Shown one piece after another: positions 9,868 to 21,732 of a DNA stretch of 64,000 nucleotides. The notes below the pieces were generated by a model. The model did not search any database, was not told the DNA's origin, and saw only the letters and a list, made by a program, of their open reading frames with translations. The stretch covers positions 868,001-932,000 of the forward strand of contig JASPKZ010002332.1 of assembly GCA_030220185.1 (NCBI GenBank), in the 5' to 3' direction. Each line of letters begins with the position of its first letter. Position 1 is the first letter of the stretch. A program made the position numbers and the translations under genes. Origin of the DNA: Diploptera punctata (taxonomy: Eukaryota; Arthropoda; Insecta; Blattodea; Blaberidae).

Positions 9868-11068
9868 TCATATATCTTTGCAGTAGCAAAAGGAGTGATA
9901 ATAACTGTTTTGATCTTTAATACATAAACTTTGATTACCATATCGATTAAGCCTTTCCACGTCTCCTTTTCTGAGGTGAAACGTATTATCAGTATTAAAT
10001 GTTCTGATAGTTCCACCAAAAACTGCATTGCCCGGGAATGTTTCAACTATCAAATAATAGCTTATTACATCATTTGTCTGCGGAGAAGTGTGAATTCTTA
10101 TATCTTTTAATTTCAGTAGTTCTAAACGTGAACAATATATGAAGTTCTTAATCTCATTGTTGATAAATTCAACCAGTTTTCTCGAAAGGAAATAAAACAG
10201 GTAGTTTTTTGAAGTTTGTTTTTTGATGGGGTTACATGTGCACCAGTGAACAGAAATCCCAGCTTCTGTACAATTTCTATTTTCTGGAATTGGGAGGAAT
10301 AAACTTTTTCCTTTTAAACGTTTTGTTTTCATTTTTATTCATGCGAACTTTTAAATAACCATCTTCTATTGAAGTTAGATCCAACATATCCAATAGAGTT
10401 TCATGGAGATCAAAGTGTGTTGAAAGAAGCCGAGTATTTTCCTTCAAGTTTTTCATTGCCAGTTTGTAATTTTCTTGAAACCATTTAGGAAAAATGAATG
10501 ATAGAAGAGGAAGTCTATTTTCCAGGTAACCTTGGTAAGTTTCAACAAACTCACCTATTCTAGTTCCATGATCGCTCATGAATATCAAAACTGTGTTGTT
10601 TAATTGCGATTTGATCGAATTAATAAAATTGTATAACATTTCGTCAGCTATTTCTGGATAATTTAGTTCATTGTGTGTGAGATTTGTCTCCCAAAATACA
10701 CCAAAGTACTTTTTCTTCTTCATTATAATGAATTTTGATACATATTCTAAAAGCTTTTCTGTCTTCAATTGATTTCCGTAACATTGCTCTGATGGACTGG
10801 AAAAAATGTGGTCTCCGAACAGGAAGTATGGACGTAAATAGTAATCAGTAGGTGGTTTCAAAAAGCCCTTTTTGCCTCGATTAAACATTGAAACATCGGA
10901 TGCATCGTCAGCAAAAGCTGTAATGTAGCCAGCATCGCTGAATTTTTTCCAAATGAATGGACAATCATCAAACGGAGAACTTACATTCGGCCAACAGAGC
11001 AATTTCAATTCAGGAATATTAAGACCAGTTAAAAAAGGAATCACGTTTTCGAAAGTGTCTTCTCCTAC
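9868..11068 (-). CDS. DUF229 sulfatase-like protein, last coding exon (frameshifted)
   Basis: Fourth visible exon of the minus-strand gene. It starts after a TTTTTCAG acceptor with codons VGEDTFENVIPFLTG, the classical DUF229 (PF02995) continuation of the exon at 18,631-18,922, and the phase (0) matches. It holds YFGVFWETNLTHNELN and the SDHGTRIGE metal-site motif (IFMSDHG) followed by ENRLPLLSFIFPKWF, as in the family. Near 10,300 the frame shifts by one base: the first frame stops at 10,277, while family-typical sequence (SLFLPIPENRNC, HWCTCNP) continues in another frame to the stop at 9868. The shift lies in an A-rich run, so an assembly error or a young pseudogenising mutation are both possible. 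Members are transmembrane or secreted proteins of uncertain substrate. Confidence 0.85.
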
Positions 11069-11221
11069 CTGAAAAAGAAATATGGCACTTATGCAATTTA
11101 ATACGCAAATTTAACAATACATTTATTCGATAGAGAAAAGAAGATCTATTGTAGATGTAGTAGAAAGTATATCACAATGTTAATTTTAAAATATTAATCT
11201 CGAAGGTAAAATAAACTAAAT

Positions 11222-11500
11222 AACACTGACACTATCGAACCTGAAGGTTTATGCCCATGCGTACATAAACATCCCTATCCTGAGGTAATATATTTTCCAA
11301 ACATTTCTTGTATAATTCATCGCCTCCCTCAAATTATAGTTCATGTTATTCTCCAATTTCATTTATGGCATACCTTCTGGGTGCTTTCTCTTTGGTTTTA
11401 CTACAAGAAGTTTCTATGGCCGTTTTTCAATCACCATTCGTGCCACATGTCCTTGCCTATCGCAGTTTACAAGACTTAATTGTTCTTACTAAATAAGGTT
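11222..11500 (-). mobile_element. LINE family e, 3' fragment
   Basis: Minus-strand copy of the LINE tail seen at 60,450-60,860 and 54,950-55,255. It reads in from the conserved CTATCGAACC-TGAAGGTT end and includes the GGCACATGTC-type segment encoding the LRWAGHVARMG region. It lies in the intron of the DUF229 gene. Confidence 0.7.
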
Positions 11501-12426
11501 TTCCATAAGCATAATGTGACTCACTATTACACAGGGTGTAAATAAATTACACCGCATAAATGTAACTACGTTTAAAGGGGTATTATATAAGCATTTTGAG
11601 ATAATGAATTAATGGTCTATGAATAAAAATGTCCAAGTTATGATTCAATTTGTAAAATGGTTGGCAACGCCACTGATTATTTCAAATTAAAATGGAAATA
11701 ATATGATACAGAGACTGTAACTTGCAATAAGCATGCGCCTTTAGCTCAGTGGTTATAGCAGTCTAATACCGACGCAAACGTAAGATTTATGCATCACGTT
11801 CGAAGCTCCCTACAGTACGTGTACATTTTTTTGTTCTTCCTTTATTAAGTACGTACTGCAAATTAGTTACTTCTGGTTTAATTGTTTATTCATTATTTTA
11901 CAGAATACGGCAATGGAATGTCGGCGCAGTACACGAGTTATAAAACTATCTATGTACGTATTGTACAGATAATTGTTTGAAAGGTTGTGTAATAATAATA
12001 CGATTGAAAGGAAGTGGGGTCACTGTTCGCGAGGACCTAACGAAGTGTCGCTATCGCCTGCTACAAGAGAGTATACAGAAAATACGGTATTCAAAATGTA
12101 TGGACAATGGACGGTGCCGTCATAGCTAAAGTGAATGGCGAAAAACGCAAAATTAGATCTTCTACGGATATCAACTAGATAGGACCTGAGTGTAAAATAT
12201 GGTTTACTTTGTCTTTTCTTTGCTAACAATTATATTGTTAATTTATTTCTAATTTAGGTAAGTTTTAAGTTTATTATTTTTTATTTAGGACAACTTACTT
12301 GTTTTATTTTAATTTAAGTTCTTTGTTTAGCTAAATTATTTTAATTTTATTAGAGTTATTACAGTACATAGTTTATTTTTACTTTCCTGCTATTGGCAAC
12401 ATTGAGCTGACAAATGAAGGACATGT
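11501..12426. other. Intronic spacer with a degenerate tRNA-like sequence
   Basis: Contains a small hairpin GGTGTAA-ATAAA-TTACACC (11,532-11,550) and, at 11,738-11,825, a degenerate tRNA-like segment with an A-box-like CTTTAGCTCAGTGG and a poor B box (ACGTTCGAAGC). The latter is probably a SINE head or tRNA pseudogene. The part after about 11,990 may be 5' sequence of the following LINE. No host coding sequence seen. Confidence 0.4.
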
Positions 12427-15400
12427 TTGCAACCTCTGACTCACTCACCTTCTCCAATCACCCTCTTATTGTGCAGACAACTTTTAACGCAGGTAGCAAA
12501 CATTCCTCAATCCCAACCATCCCCTCCAACAACAAATACTACTAGTCTACTTAAGAATGCATTTTCTATTGATAAATCATCACTTAAAATCGCTCACGTA
12601 AATTCACAAAGCATTCTGTCCCACTTTGATGAGTTTGAAACCATATTTTCATCTCTTGGACTGAGCGCCATTTTAATTTCGGAAACCTGGCTGACCCCTT
12701 CCATACCTTCGTCCCTTGTTCACCTAGACGGATATACATTGCTCAGAAATGACAGAATAGATAAAAGAGGTGGAGGAGTTTGTGCCTTTATATCAAATGA
12801 GCTTAATCCAAGAATTGTCCACAAGTCCCCTTCTGTATATTCCGCTCGCCCCGAGTTCTTATTCGTAGAAATTCAAGCCAGTCTAAAAAAATGTCTCTTA
12901 TGCATTGTATACAAACCTCCAAAAATAAGGCACCTTTCGGATCTAGAAAACGCTCTGAACGATTCATTACCTCATTATGAACACGTTATTGTCGCAGGCG
13001 ATTTTAATACAAATCTTCTTCAGACTGACTCACCAGCCATACAACTTAAAAATATGTTCCAAAGCTTAAATATGACAATTGTTCCTTTCTCTGCCACACA
13101 TCATACTGCTAATACCGACACTCTACTGGACTTAATAGTGACTACACATCCACAGAAAGTACTGTCATATGGACAAATTCCTGCTCCCGGCATATCTGCT
13201 CATGACATTGTATTCGTAGAATACTCACTCCAATGTCCTAAAAGACGCTCTAAATTGATTACGTACAGAAATTTACAAAACATAGACGATACTAAACTAA
13301 AATCAGACGCTTTAGAACTACCTTGGTACACAATATGGAATCTGAGATCAGTTGATGAAAAAGTAGACACATTTAATACACTGATATTACAACTATATGA
13401 TAGACATGCACCAGTAAAAACCCGACGATTTTCCCGCCCCCCTGCACCCTGGATGAATGACTCAATACGTGAACTTATGTCAAAACGAGGGGGGGGGGGG
13501 ACAAAGCATACCGAACATACAGACGACATAAAAAATGACGAGAACTGGCAACTGTACAAACAACTTAGAAAACACAACTACTCACAAACTATACGCAATG
13601 CCAAAACTTACGACACGCCCACAGATAATCGGACCTGAAATAAGGCACGGGACACTTGGCGAAATCTCCGTTGCAATGGGACTTAGACAGTTGAATCCCT
13701 CAACTGACTCTATAGACATTTCTGTAGATGACTTAAATGAACATTTTACCTCAATACCCATGACACCTCCAGACAACAAGACTAAAACAGACATTCTTAA
13801 AGACTTATCCCCATCCCCCCATATAGGAAGAGATAAAATTCCTCACTTTAACGACATTTCGCCTATAGACGTTAAAAAAGCACTCAAGCGCATTAAATCC
13901 AATGCACAAGGAACAGATAACATCAGCATTTTAATGCTAAATAAAATCATTGACATTATACTACCCACAGTGACTCATATTTTTAATGCTTCCCTTATAA
14001 CTTCTATCTTCCCTACTGTATGGAAACAGTCTAGAGTTCGGCCTATACCAAAAATAAGTACACCTGCTAACTGTAATGACTACCGACCGATATTAGCATC
14101 CCTTCCGACATTATCTAAAGCCCTGGACACATATGTACATAAGCAAATGACTGAATATCTCCAAGAAATCACCTCCTTGATCCTTATCAATCCGGCTTTA
14201 GATATGGTCATAGCACAACCACAGCTTTGCTAAAAATTACTGAAGATATTCGTGAAGCCGTGGACAGACGGTCAATTGACTCCTTTAAACCTTACTTGAC
14301 CTTCAGCAAAGCTTTTGACACAGTAGACCACGACTTACTTATGATAAAGCTCAAGCACCTACACTTGTCTGACAGCGCTGTATCCTGGTACGACTCATAC
14401 CTGCACGGTCGTCAACAATACGTTCATTAAACTCTAGATCTTCGTCTTGGCGCAACGTGCCGGCTGGAGTCCCCCAGGGCAGTGTTCTCGGACCTCTTCT
14501 TTTCTCAATCTACATAAATGACTTGCCAACTGTACTAAAGCACTGCCGTTTATCACCTCTACGCTGATGATCTCCAAATTTACCTACATTCACCTCCTCA
14601 TTCTCTCTATAACAGCTTGACAAAAATGAATGACGATCTCATATCCATCTTTAACTGGTCTTCAAGTATCGGTCTAATCTAAATCTAACTAACAAGTCAC
14701 AAGTAATTCTAATGGGACAACAAAGACTGCTTACAACCTTTGACATATCTACACTACCAAACATTACTATAAATAATATAATCATCCTTATTCTTCTTCA
14801 GTAATAGATCTTGGACTACATCTAGACGCAAATTTAACCTGGCAAACACAAGTGAAACACATATGTAAAAAGACTTTCTCCATCTTACATTATCTTAGAC
14901 GTTTAAAGAATTTTCTCCCAGTTTCGTTTTAAAACAAATCCTTGTGCAGAATCTTGTGTTACCCACACTTCGATTATTGTGACATTATATATAATGATCT
15001 AAACTATGACTTGTCGCAGAGACTGCAGCGTGTTCATAATGCTTGCGTTCGATTCATTTTCAATATCCGCCGTTATGACCATATTTCCGAACACTTTAAT
15101 AACCTCTCTTGGCTCCGTCTTACTGACAGACGTAAATTGCACTCTCTTTCACTACTTTTCAAGCTTCTGAATTCCTACATCCCTACTACCTGGCGTCTAG
15201 ATTTGAGAGAAGTTATCCTCTTACCACAATATTGACACTAGATCACAAGATAGCAGTCTGCTAAACAATTCCTCTTCATAGCACTTCCTCCTATTCTACT
15301 TCCTTCACAGTAGCCTCTGCCCGCTCCTGGAATCTCCTTCCTCAAGATATCAGGGGTTGCCGCACACTTGGTACCTTTAAGTCACGCTTATACAGTTACC

Positions 15401-15712
15401 TGTTGTCTAATAATTAATTTTTCTCTATTTATTTAATTTTATACTATGTCATTAATCTTTTCCTTTTGTTATATATATGGTACATATATATATATTTAAT
15501 TCGTTAAATTTAGAGTAAATCAAAATACATTATAAATATTAATTGTATTGTATTCATAACTTGTACTCGTTTATATATATATATATTGTAATTTAGATTT
15601 AAGACTATTTTTTGTTTGTATTTTTTTAAACCTGGTTGAGTGGTAGACAAGGCCTTAAGGCCTTAACTCTGCCAGGTAAAATAAAGCTATTATTATTATT
15701 ATTATTATTACT
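12427..15712 (+). pseudogene. CR1/L2-like LINE, near full length but broken (family a)
   Basis: Non-LTR retrotransposon lying antisense in the large intron of the DUF229 gene. The first frame (12,427-13,638) carries an AP-endonuclease: KIAHVNSQSI, ISETWL, RNDRIDKRGGG, VIVAGDFNTN and ISAHDIVFVEY, where the usual SDH motif is altered to SAH. The frame breaks at a run of ten G (13,491-13,500). Reverse transcriptase follows in pieces: [45 protein letters not shown] and the degenerate YADDLQI region at 14,560. The C-terminal HFDYCDIIYNDL / LQRVHNACVRF segment is at 14,942-15,235. The element ends GCCAGGTAAAATAAAGC plus an ATT tail. Multiple frameshifts and stops: dead copy. The clade call (CR1/L2 group of Jockey-type LINEs) is by resemblance. 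Confidence 0.8.
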
Positions 15713-15894
15713 GTAGAGTGCAATAGGTTTTGCAAATAAAATGTGTAATTGTACTGTACAGTACTTATGTACTTAGATAAACGATAGTGCAGTGATTAAT
15801 AACATGAAGAAGTATATGACATACATAATGTTATTGGGAAACAAAAGCAATGCAGTTGAGTAAACCAGAAAAAAGTAAAGCACCTGCAGACTCA

Positions 15895-17311
15895 TTAAAG
15901 AAATTTTTCAAATTGGTGACTTCCATTCTCACAACACAGACTACATCGGCGACGAAAGGATTCTCGTACCCCGTTCAAGATACCAGGTGTCTCACGGATC
16001 ACATCACATGCTGTGATTACGCGTGCAACTAACAGTTCAACTGTATCGACAGGAGTCGCATACACCAGTGATTTCAGATGTCCCCACAAAAAATAATCAA
16101 GTGGACTGAGATCTGGAGAGCGAGGTGGCCGCACTGCAGTTGGACTACCTCTTCATATCCAAAGGCCATGATACACTCCATCCAAATGATTTCGCACATT
16201 CCGGCAGAAATGGGGAGGATCTCTATCGTGCTGAAACCACATGTTAATCCTGATGTGGAGAGGACCTTCTTCTAGTAATGTAGGTAGGTCGTGCTCTAAA
16301 AGGTCTTATAAATGACACCATTTAATTAATCTCTGGGGAAGAAGGTAGGGACCAATGATGTGGTCAGAAATTATGCCTACCCATACGTCCACCGAAAATG
16401 CTCTGCTGGTGACTCCTCTGGAAGATGGCATGAAGATTTTCATAAACCCCCACACATGACTGTTCTTCGAGTTCAGAACCAGCCCATCCCTATTAAATAC
16501 TGCCTCATCAGTGAATAATACCGCGGAAAAGAAGTGGCGGTGGCTGCAGTAAAAGCCCAATTACAAATTGGGCCCGTTGAGCGAAGAACTGTGGCTGTAA
16601 GACTTGTACTTTTTGCAGATGAAAGGGATAGAGCTGGTCTTCATGCAGGACTTCCCATACACTTTGATGGTTCGTACCCATTACACGTCTGATAGAACGA
16701 GTACTAATAGAGGGTTCCTCTTTCACCCTATGAAGAAAATTTTCTTCAAAATCAGCAGTGCGGCGCGTACGTCTTGCCCCGACGTCTACTCTGTTTACCT
16801 TCAAACGTCCCATGCTCCCGCAAACGCCTATCTTACACAGACTCGAAGGTTGTTCGGTGAGGATGGCCGTCTATCCGGATACCGCTCCGCGTACATGGCA
16901 GCAGCTCTTACACCATTACCTTGTAAAAAAAAAGTAAAGTGATCCCACAACAGGCCCGGAGGCCCTTGGGGGTAAGTAGGAGGTTAAGGCTCCCACTTTT
17001 GGATAGACAATCGGCACTTTATGTCAGCCGGGTTGTCAGCCCTGCGTGACGGCCGGCTTTACCCCCAGATCAAGCGTCTGGTACTCATTTCCGTTAGAGG
17101 CTGAGTCGACCCCAGGGCCATAAGTGCCGCCAGAGGGTTTGGGTCAGTTTAAAAATCCTGACCCCAACGGGACTTGAACCCTCGACCCTCCGGCTTGTAG
17201 CTCAGTGCCTTAAAACACCACTACGCTACGGCGTGCCCCACAATTACCTTGTGCTGCACCATAAATCAGATGCATATCGGCAAGTACAGCATAACTGTAA
17301 AGATGTTCCAT
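15895..17311 (-). pseudogene. mariner-superfamily transposase pseudogene with DUF4817-type N-terminus, split by a SINE
   Basis: Read on the minus strand. It begins at 17,311 with MEHLYSYAVLADMHLIYGAA, is interrupted by a SINE (16,925-17,242), and resumes VRAAAMYAERYPDRRPSS. This is the helix-turn-helix leader found on many arthropod mariner-like transposases (DUF4817). Then follow a second DNA-binding region (DVGARRTRRTADFEENFL, SISTRSIRRVMG), FTDEAVFNRDG (first catalytic Asp), VDVWVGIISDHIIGPYLLP, and WP/RPPRSPDLSPLDYFLWG near the third acidic residue, ending at 15,895. Frameshifts near 16,300, 16,560 and 16,830 make it inactive. It lies in the DUF229 intron on the same strand as the host gene. 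Confidence 0.85.
16925..17242 (-). repeat. tRNA-derived SINE, family 2, inserted in the mariner pseudogene
   Basis: On the minus strand the head has an A-box-like GCCGTAGCGTAGTGG and B box GGGTTCAAGTCCC. The body is GC-rich (GGCCGTCACGCAGGGCTGAC) and it ends in an A/T run. It is flanked by 10-bp direct repeats ATTACCTTGT (16,915-16,924 and 17,243-17,252). Excising it rejoins the transposase N-terminus in frame-compatible order. Confidence 0.85.
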
Positions 17312-17735
17312 GATGCTTTCATGTAATGCAACTGAACTGATGCTTAAGTAACTTCTAATCAGATGTTAATGTAATCAATAGAAGAATAGGAATTTTGCGC
17401 ATGCCCATACTACACAAATTTCAGTGTCAACATATCCCACTATACACACAGTGTACGATAGGAAAATAGGAATTCTGCACTAGCCCATACTAAATTAATT
17501 TCAGTGTCAACATTCTTGTATTGTATATAGAGAAGAGTATAGGATGGGACTATATTTATTTGGTTGTGTAGTGTAGAGTGCGTTTTATGAGAGAATATGG
17601 CGAAGAGGATGGGAAATGTGAAACCCGGTGTCGGCACGTAGCCTATTCCTGTATAAAAATACCAATGGGGCTGCCAAGCTTAACATCCCTGCACGACTGA
17701 CGAATCACTGTCAACAGTACCCACATGGTCACTGA

Positions 17736-17973
17736 CCGCTAGATTGGTCGCTATGGACCCAATGACAGGGCATCCAAAACCACCGGATCTCGCCCATGCG
17801 ATTTTGTAAAGGACCGAGTCTACGTGCCTTCATTGCATACTAACCTGCCCGAGTTGAGAGACAGGATTACAGAAGCTATTGCTGCCATCACTCCAAACAT
17901 GCTGATTAAAGTATGAGAGGAATTAGATGTGTGCCGTGCAACAAACGGGGCTCACATTGAACATATAATGTAA
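17736..17973 (+). pseudogene. mariner transposase C-terminal fragment
   Basis: Plus-strand remnant of a second mariner-like element. It gives the PPDL proline-aspartate region, then DRVYVPSLHTNLPELRDRITEAI, AAITPNMLIKV and LDVCRATNGAHIEHI before a stop. The C-terminal DVCRxTxGAHIEH signature is typical of arthropod mariner-like transposases. It is broken by a frameshift near 17,800 and a stop at 17,911. Everything upstream of the third catalytic region is missing. Confidence 0.8.
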
Positions 17974-18625
17974 AATGGAAATGTTACTCTTTCATTTAAC
18001 ATGAGCTTTATTATTGTTATAGCTTATTTAAAGTATCATCAAATACCTTTAAAATCGCTATAGTCCAGCCGCTAAGTTCCCGGCTCTGACGTTTTCATGA
18101 CTGTTGCCGATATGGATATTCAGTGGGAGGGACCGCTTTATGTGCCACGCGGAATATCAAATCATGGCGGTTAGCAGAAATACAGTCAACAACACCGCAG
18201 CAATTTCAAACCTTACTAGCGGCGTCAGGTGTGGTAGATGTCCACTCCTATTTCAACTATTTCCTTACTGGCAGTTGAGGGCGAGTTTCTTCCTTTATCC
18301 TAAACGTCAGAGCTGGTGACTCTGCGGCTGGACAGTATATTATTTTATGTACAACCTGTATTTATATGAAAACCAGCTTTCTGTAAATTTGCCTGCAGTC
18401 ACTGAATAACTCCATTTAAATATTTAAGTCTTACTAATAAAAATCACTTATATTAGTTTAGTTATACAGTGTATTGTAAGGAGGTACATGTTTCTTAGTA
18501 GGAGTACAAAGTCTTGGGCATAAGCGAGGTATTATGAGTATCTATTACATATTGTGCCACCAGGGTTAATATTTATATCTCTAATGGCAGTGAACGGATG
18601 TGCAAGTGTATTTATAGAGGATAGA
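17974..18625. other. Intronic spacer, nothing recognised
   Basis: No ORF with recognisable content. The sequence up to the splice donor at 18,630 is ordinary AT-rich intron. Confidence 0.5.
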
Positions 18626-18630
18626 CATAC

Positions 18631-18922
18631 CTTGTTATAGCCAAGCATTTGAACTGCGGATAAGGAACGCAGAAGTTGATTGGTTCTTGGCAATTGACGC
18701 TCAAGATTGATTCTTGACATGGAATCAATACCCAGGATAAGTACACTAAGATCTCTGGATGTAGTCCTGGCGAATTCAGTCCAGATAGGTCTCGGGGGAA
18801 TGAATGCATGAATGTCCTGTAGTATCGTTTTATTCCTTCCAGAAGTTATGTTACAGGTTACATAAATGAACTCATGTTTTATTTCTGTCAAATTCTTGAA
18901 TTTGTGACATCCTTTCTCCAAA
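18631..18922 (-). CDS. DUF229 sulfatase-like protein, internal exon
   Basis: 292-bp exon between a TTTGCTTCTAG acceptor and an AAG/GTATGT donor. It encodes LEKGCHKFKNLTEIKHEFIYVTC, then an IHAFIPP segment, SVLILGIDSMSRINLERQLP and LRSLSAVQMLGYNK. The GIDSMSR-type motif is the metal/active-site region of the DUF229 alkaline-phosphatase-like fold and is intact. It begins with one base completing a split codon from the exon at 25,432-25,699 (AT plus T gives Ile) and ends in phase 0, joining GYNK to VGEDTFENV of the next exon. These phase matches at both ends are strong evidence for a real gene. The intron to the next exon is about 7.6 kb. Confidence 0.88.
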
Positions 18923-19037
18923 CTAGAAGCAAAGAACCACAAATTTTACAGACACATTTCTTATTTAGACTTCACTAATATTTTTAAAATATTCTGTAAA
19001 ATAATAATGGTAAAAATGGAATGCATAACATACTCCA

Positions 19038-19038
<1 letters not shown>

Positions 19039-19124
<86 letters not shown>

Positions 19125-19278
19125 TAATAAAAATAAAAATAACAATAACAATAATAATAATAACAATAATAAAAATAAAAATAAAAATAACAATAACAAT
19201 AATGATAATGATAATGATAATAATAATGATAATTATGATAATAATGATAATGATGATAATAATAATAATTATAATAAT
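19039..19278. repeat. AAT microsatellite, about 240 bp
   Basis: Long AAT array, pure at first and then interspersed with AAC, AAA and GAT units. Long poly-Asn or poly-Tyr ORFs across it are artefacts. Confidence 0.97.
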
Positions 19279-19279
19279 A

Positions 19280-19994
19280 TAAATGCTTTATTATTCGCTG
19301 AAGATGTTGTACTTTTAGCAGAATCTGAAAATGAGCTCCAAATGTTAGCATATAAATTTAAATTAATAGCCAATAGAGATAATTGTAAAATATCAATAAA
19401 TAAGTCAGAAGTAATGGCATTTATTGGTAAATATGGAATTAGATAAAAATTGTACTGGTTAACAAAATAATAGAACAAATATCACATTTCCAATATTTAG
19501 GATGTGATATAACTTATAGAGAAAATAAAGATATAGAAAATAAAGTAAATAAATTTCAGGCTATTTGTGGAACCATAAAAAGAACCTTAGGTCGGAAAAC
19601 AAGGAAAGATACGAAGCTTAAAATTATATAAAACAATGGCTGTTCCTTTGTTGTTGTATGGAAGTGAAAATTGGATAATGAAATCAAGGGATAAGAGCAG
19701 GATACAGACTGCGGAAATGATATTTTTACGTAATGTGAAAGGATGCACAAGAGCGGATAGAATAAGGAATGAAACTATACGAGAAGAATTAAATATATAT
19801 AAAATTGAAGATAAAATCAGCGAAAATAATAAGAAATGGACAGAACACAGAATGAACAACGAAAGAATACCAAAAAGAATCTTCCTGTATAATCCCAGAG
19901 GAACAAGAGATGTTGGCCGACCACGTAGAAGATGGACTCCACTTTTAACTTCGCCGGAACAGGCTGCATAGCCTAACCCTTGTAGTAGAAGAAG

Positions 19995-20047
<53 letters not shown>

Positions 20048-20048
20048 T
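19280..20048 (+). pseudogene. LINE family c, RT 3' portion with AAT tail
   Basis: Starts inside the RT at LLFAEDVVLLAESENELQ (motif C; YADD altered to FAED) with KISINKSEVMAF. It continues in other frames with HFQYLGCDITY, AICGTIKRTLGRKTRKDTK, KTMAVPLLLYGSENWI, IQTAEMIFLRNVKG, and a basic GTRDVGRPRRRW C-terminus near 19,920. It ends in an AAT tail (19,997-20,048). At least two frameshifts. It is sandwiched between two AAT arrays, consistent with priming or insertion at a like microsatellite. Confidence 0.8.
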
Positions 20049-20137
20049 AATAAACTGACATTTATGGGTAAATAAGCATAACTAAATTAACTTGGTTAAA
20101 CACTCCCATTGGAAGTATAACGGGGTATAACGGAATA

Positions 20138-21694
20138 CAGTGGAGGAAATTGGTATAAAGGCACTAACTTTTAGTAGTAAAACAACCTGAAATATTTATG
20201 CAAATACCGTATGTGTGTCATAGATTACATATAATTATCTAGGACATAATTTCATACAGGTCTCCACAGTTTGTATTTATTATATACGTAAGTATTACGT
20301 AAAAACTAAGAAAACGCTGTCCTAGGGGTAGAAATCGGTATAAAGGTAGGTCAACTTCTGGCTCTTACAGAGACATAAATGTAAACAAAACAATGCAGTT
20401 ACATGGAGAAGACGTGTCTGTGAGCATCGTTCATCAGTTACAAGTCAGTAGTACGTACATTGCCGCGTGGAAAGCCTCTATCAAATGAAGAGAAAGCAAG
20501 AGTTAGTGCCTTCAAGTAGATGGGCCTTTCCAATCGACAAATAACTACGAAATTGGGATGTTCAAGATGTGTCACTGATAATTTTGTCAAACTGGGCTCA
20601 CAATATAGAAAAAACGGGAAGAATTGACGGACAAGAAAATTGTTTGAGCGCACTAAACATGTAATTTTACATAAAGCGAAAGGTAAGAGTATGCTTTCTT
20701 CTCAAATCCAGGCTGATTTGAAGTTGTCATTAACAGCCAGACGAGTAAGACAAATTTTGTCAGAAGACAAGAACCTAAAATTAAAAAAAAGTCTTAGTAA
20801 ACTACCTCTGAACAATGCGTATAAGAAAGCTAGAATGACTTTTGCTGAAGAACACATGTCCTGGACCTCAGAATGGAATAAAGTACTATTCAGTGACAAG
20901 AAGAAGTTTAATCTGGACGGGCCTGATGGCCTTCAGTATTACTGGAACGACCTCCGTACTGAAGAGCAAGTTAGAATGAGTGGAAACTTCGGTGGTGGAG
21001 ATGTTATGATTTGGGCAGCATTCTGCTTTAAAGGAAGATGGCATGGATACGCACCAAGATGAATTCTGGGTCCTACACCGAGGAGCTTCTGGAGTCCGAA
21101 TTGATACGAATGTATGAGGAATTTGGCGAATATCTAATTTTTCAAGAAGATAATACTTCCATTCACGTGTCTGCCAAATCAAAGGAGTGGTTCAGGAAGA
21201 CGTGGCCAGCCAGAAGTCCTGATTTAAACCCGACTGAGAACTTATGGGGGATCCTGGCAAGGCGTGTGTATCGAAATGGACGGCAGTTTGGGACAATGAC
21301 TGAGCTCAAAAATGCTATTCGGGAAGAGTGGGCTTCAATCTCAGTGGAACAAATAAACACCCTCATGAAGTCAATGCCAAAGAGAATCTTCCAAGTAATT
21401 AAGAATAATGGAGATTCAACTAAATTTTAGAACTTTGTTGTATACTTTGTACTTTTTGGTTTAATCTGTGAAATACACAAAGTGCCTTTATACGTTTTTT
21501 CCACCCATATGTGAGAGTGGTTTCAGTTTTCATGTCCTTTTTTAGACGAAAATGGATAATTAATTTTGACATTATTTGTGTGTGTTTTTATACTCAATCA
21601 CTTCCTAAGTTAAGATAGAAAAATGCCAAAGAAAGAGTAAATAAACTTGTGTTCACACTTCTAACAAGTGCCTTTATACCAATTTCCTCCACTG
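20138..21694 (+). mobile_element. Tc1-like DNA transposon with IR/DR ends
   Basis: Flanked by TA dinucleotides (20,136-20,137 and 21,695-21,696). Outer termini begin CAGTGGAGGAAATTGGTATA and continue AAGGCACT in inverted orientation at both ends. A second internal copy of the motif lies about 190 bp in on each side (GGTATAAAGG near 20,337; CCTTTATAC near 21,485). This is the IR/DR arrangement known from Sleeping-Beauty-type Tc1 elements. Length 1557 bp, with one transposase gene inside. Confidence 0.9.
20393..21430 (+). pseudogene. Tc1-like transposase (inactivated)
   Basis: The N-terminal paired-like region (from 20,393) is broken by stops. The readable parts are 20,640-21,062 (FERTKHVILHKAKGKSMLSS, LKLSLTARRVRQIL, WTSEWNKVLFSDKKKFNLDGPDG with the first catalytic Asp, GGGDVMIWAAFC) and 21,038-21,430 (LIFQEDNTSIHVSAKSKEW, PARSPDLNPTENLWG, ending NNGDSTKF). 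A frameshift at about 21,055 separates them. The second Asp and the Glu are present, but only 28 residues lie between them where Tc1 elements have 34, so about six residues have been deleted. The element could be moved only in trans. Confidence 0.88.
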
Positions 21695-21732
21695 TATATA
21701 GATAGCTAATTATTATAAAGATAAAATTTGAA

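Noticed and set aside
11738..11825. Genuine tRNA gene
   Set aside because: A box is fair, but no acceptor or T-stem pairing could be formed.
19007..19446. Long poly-Asn, poly-Ile, poly-Tyr and poly-Leu ORFs on both strands
   Set aside because: They are translations of the AAT microsatellite; only the LINE part from 19,280 is meaningful.
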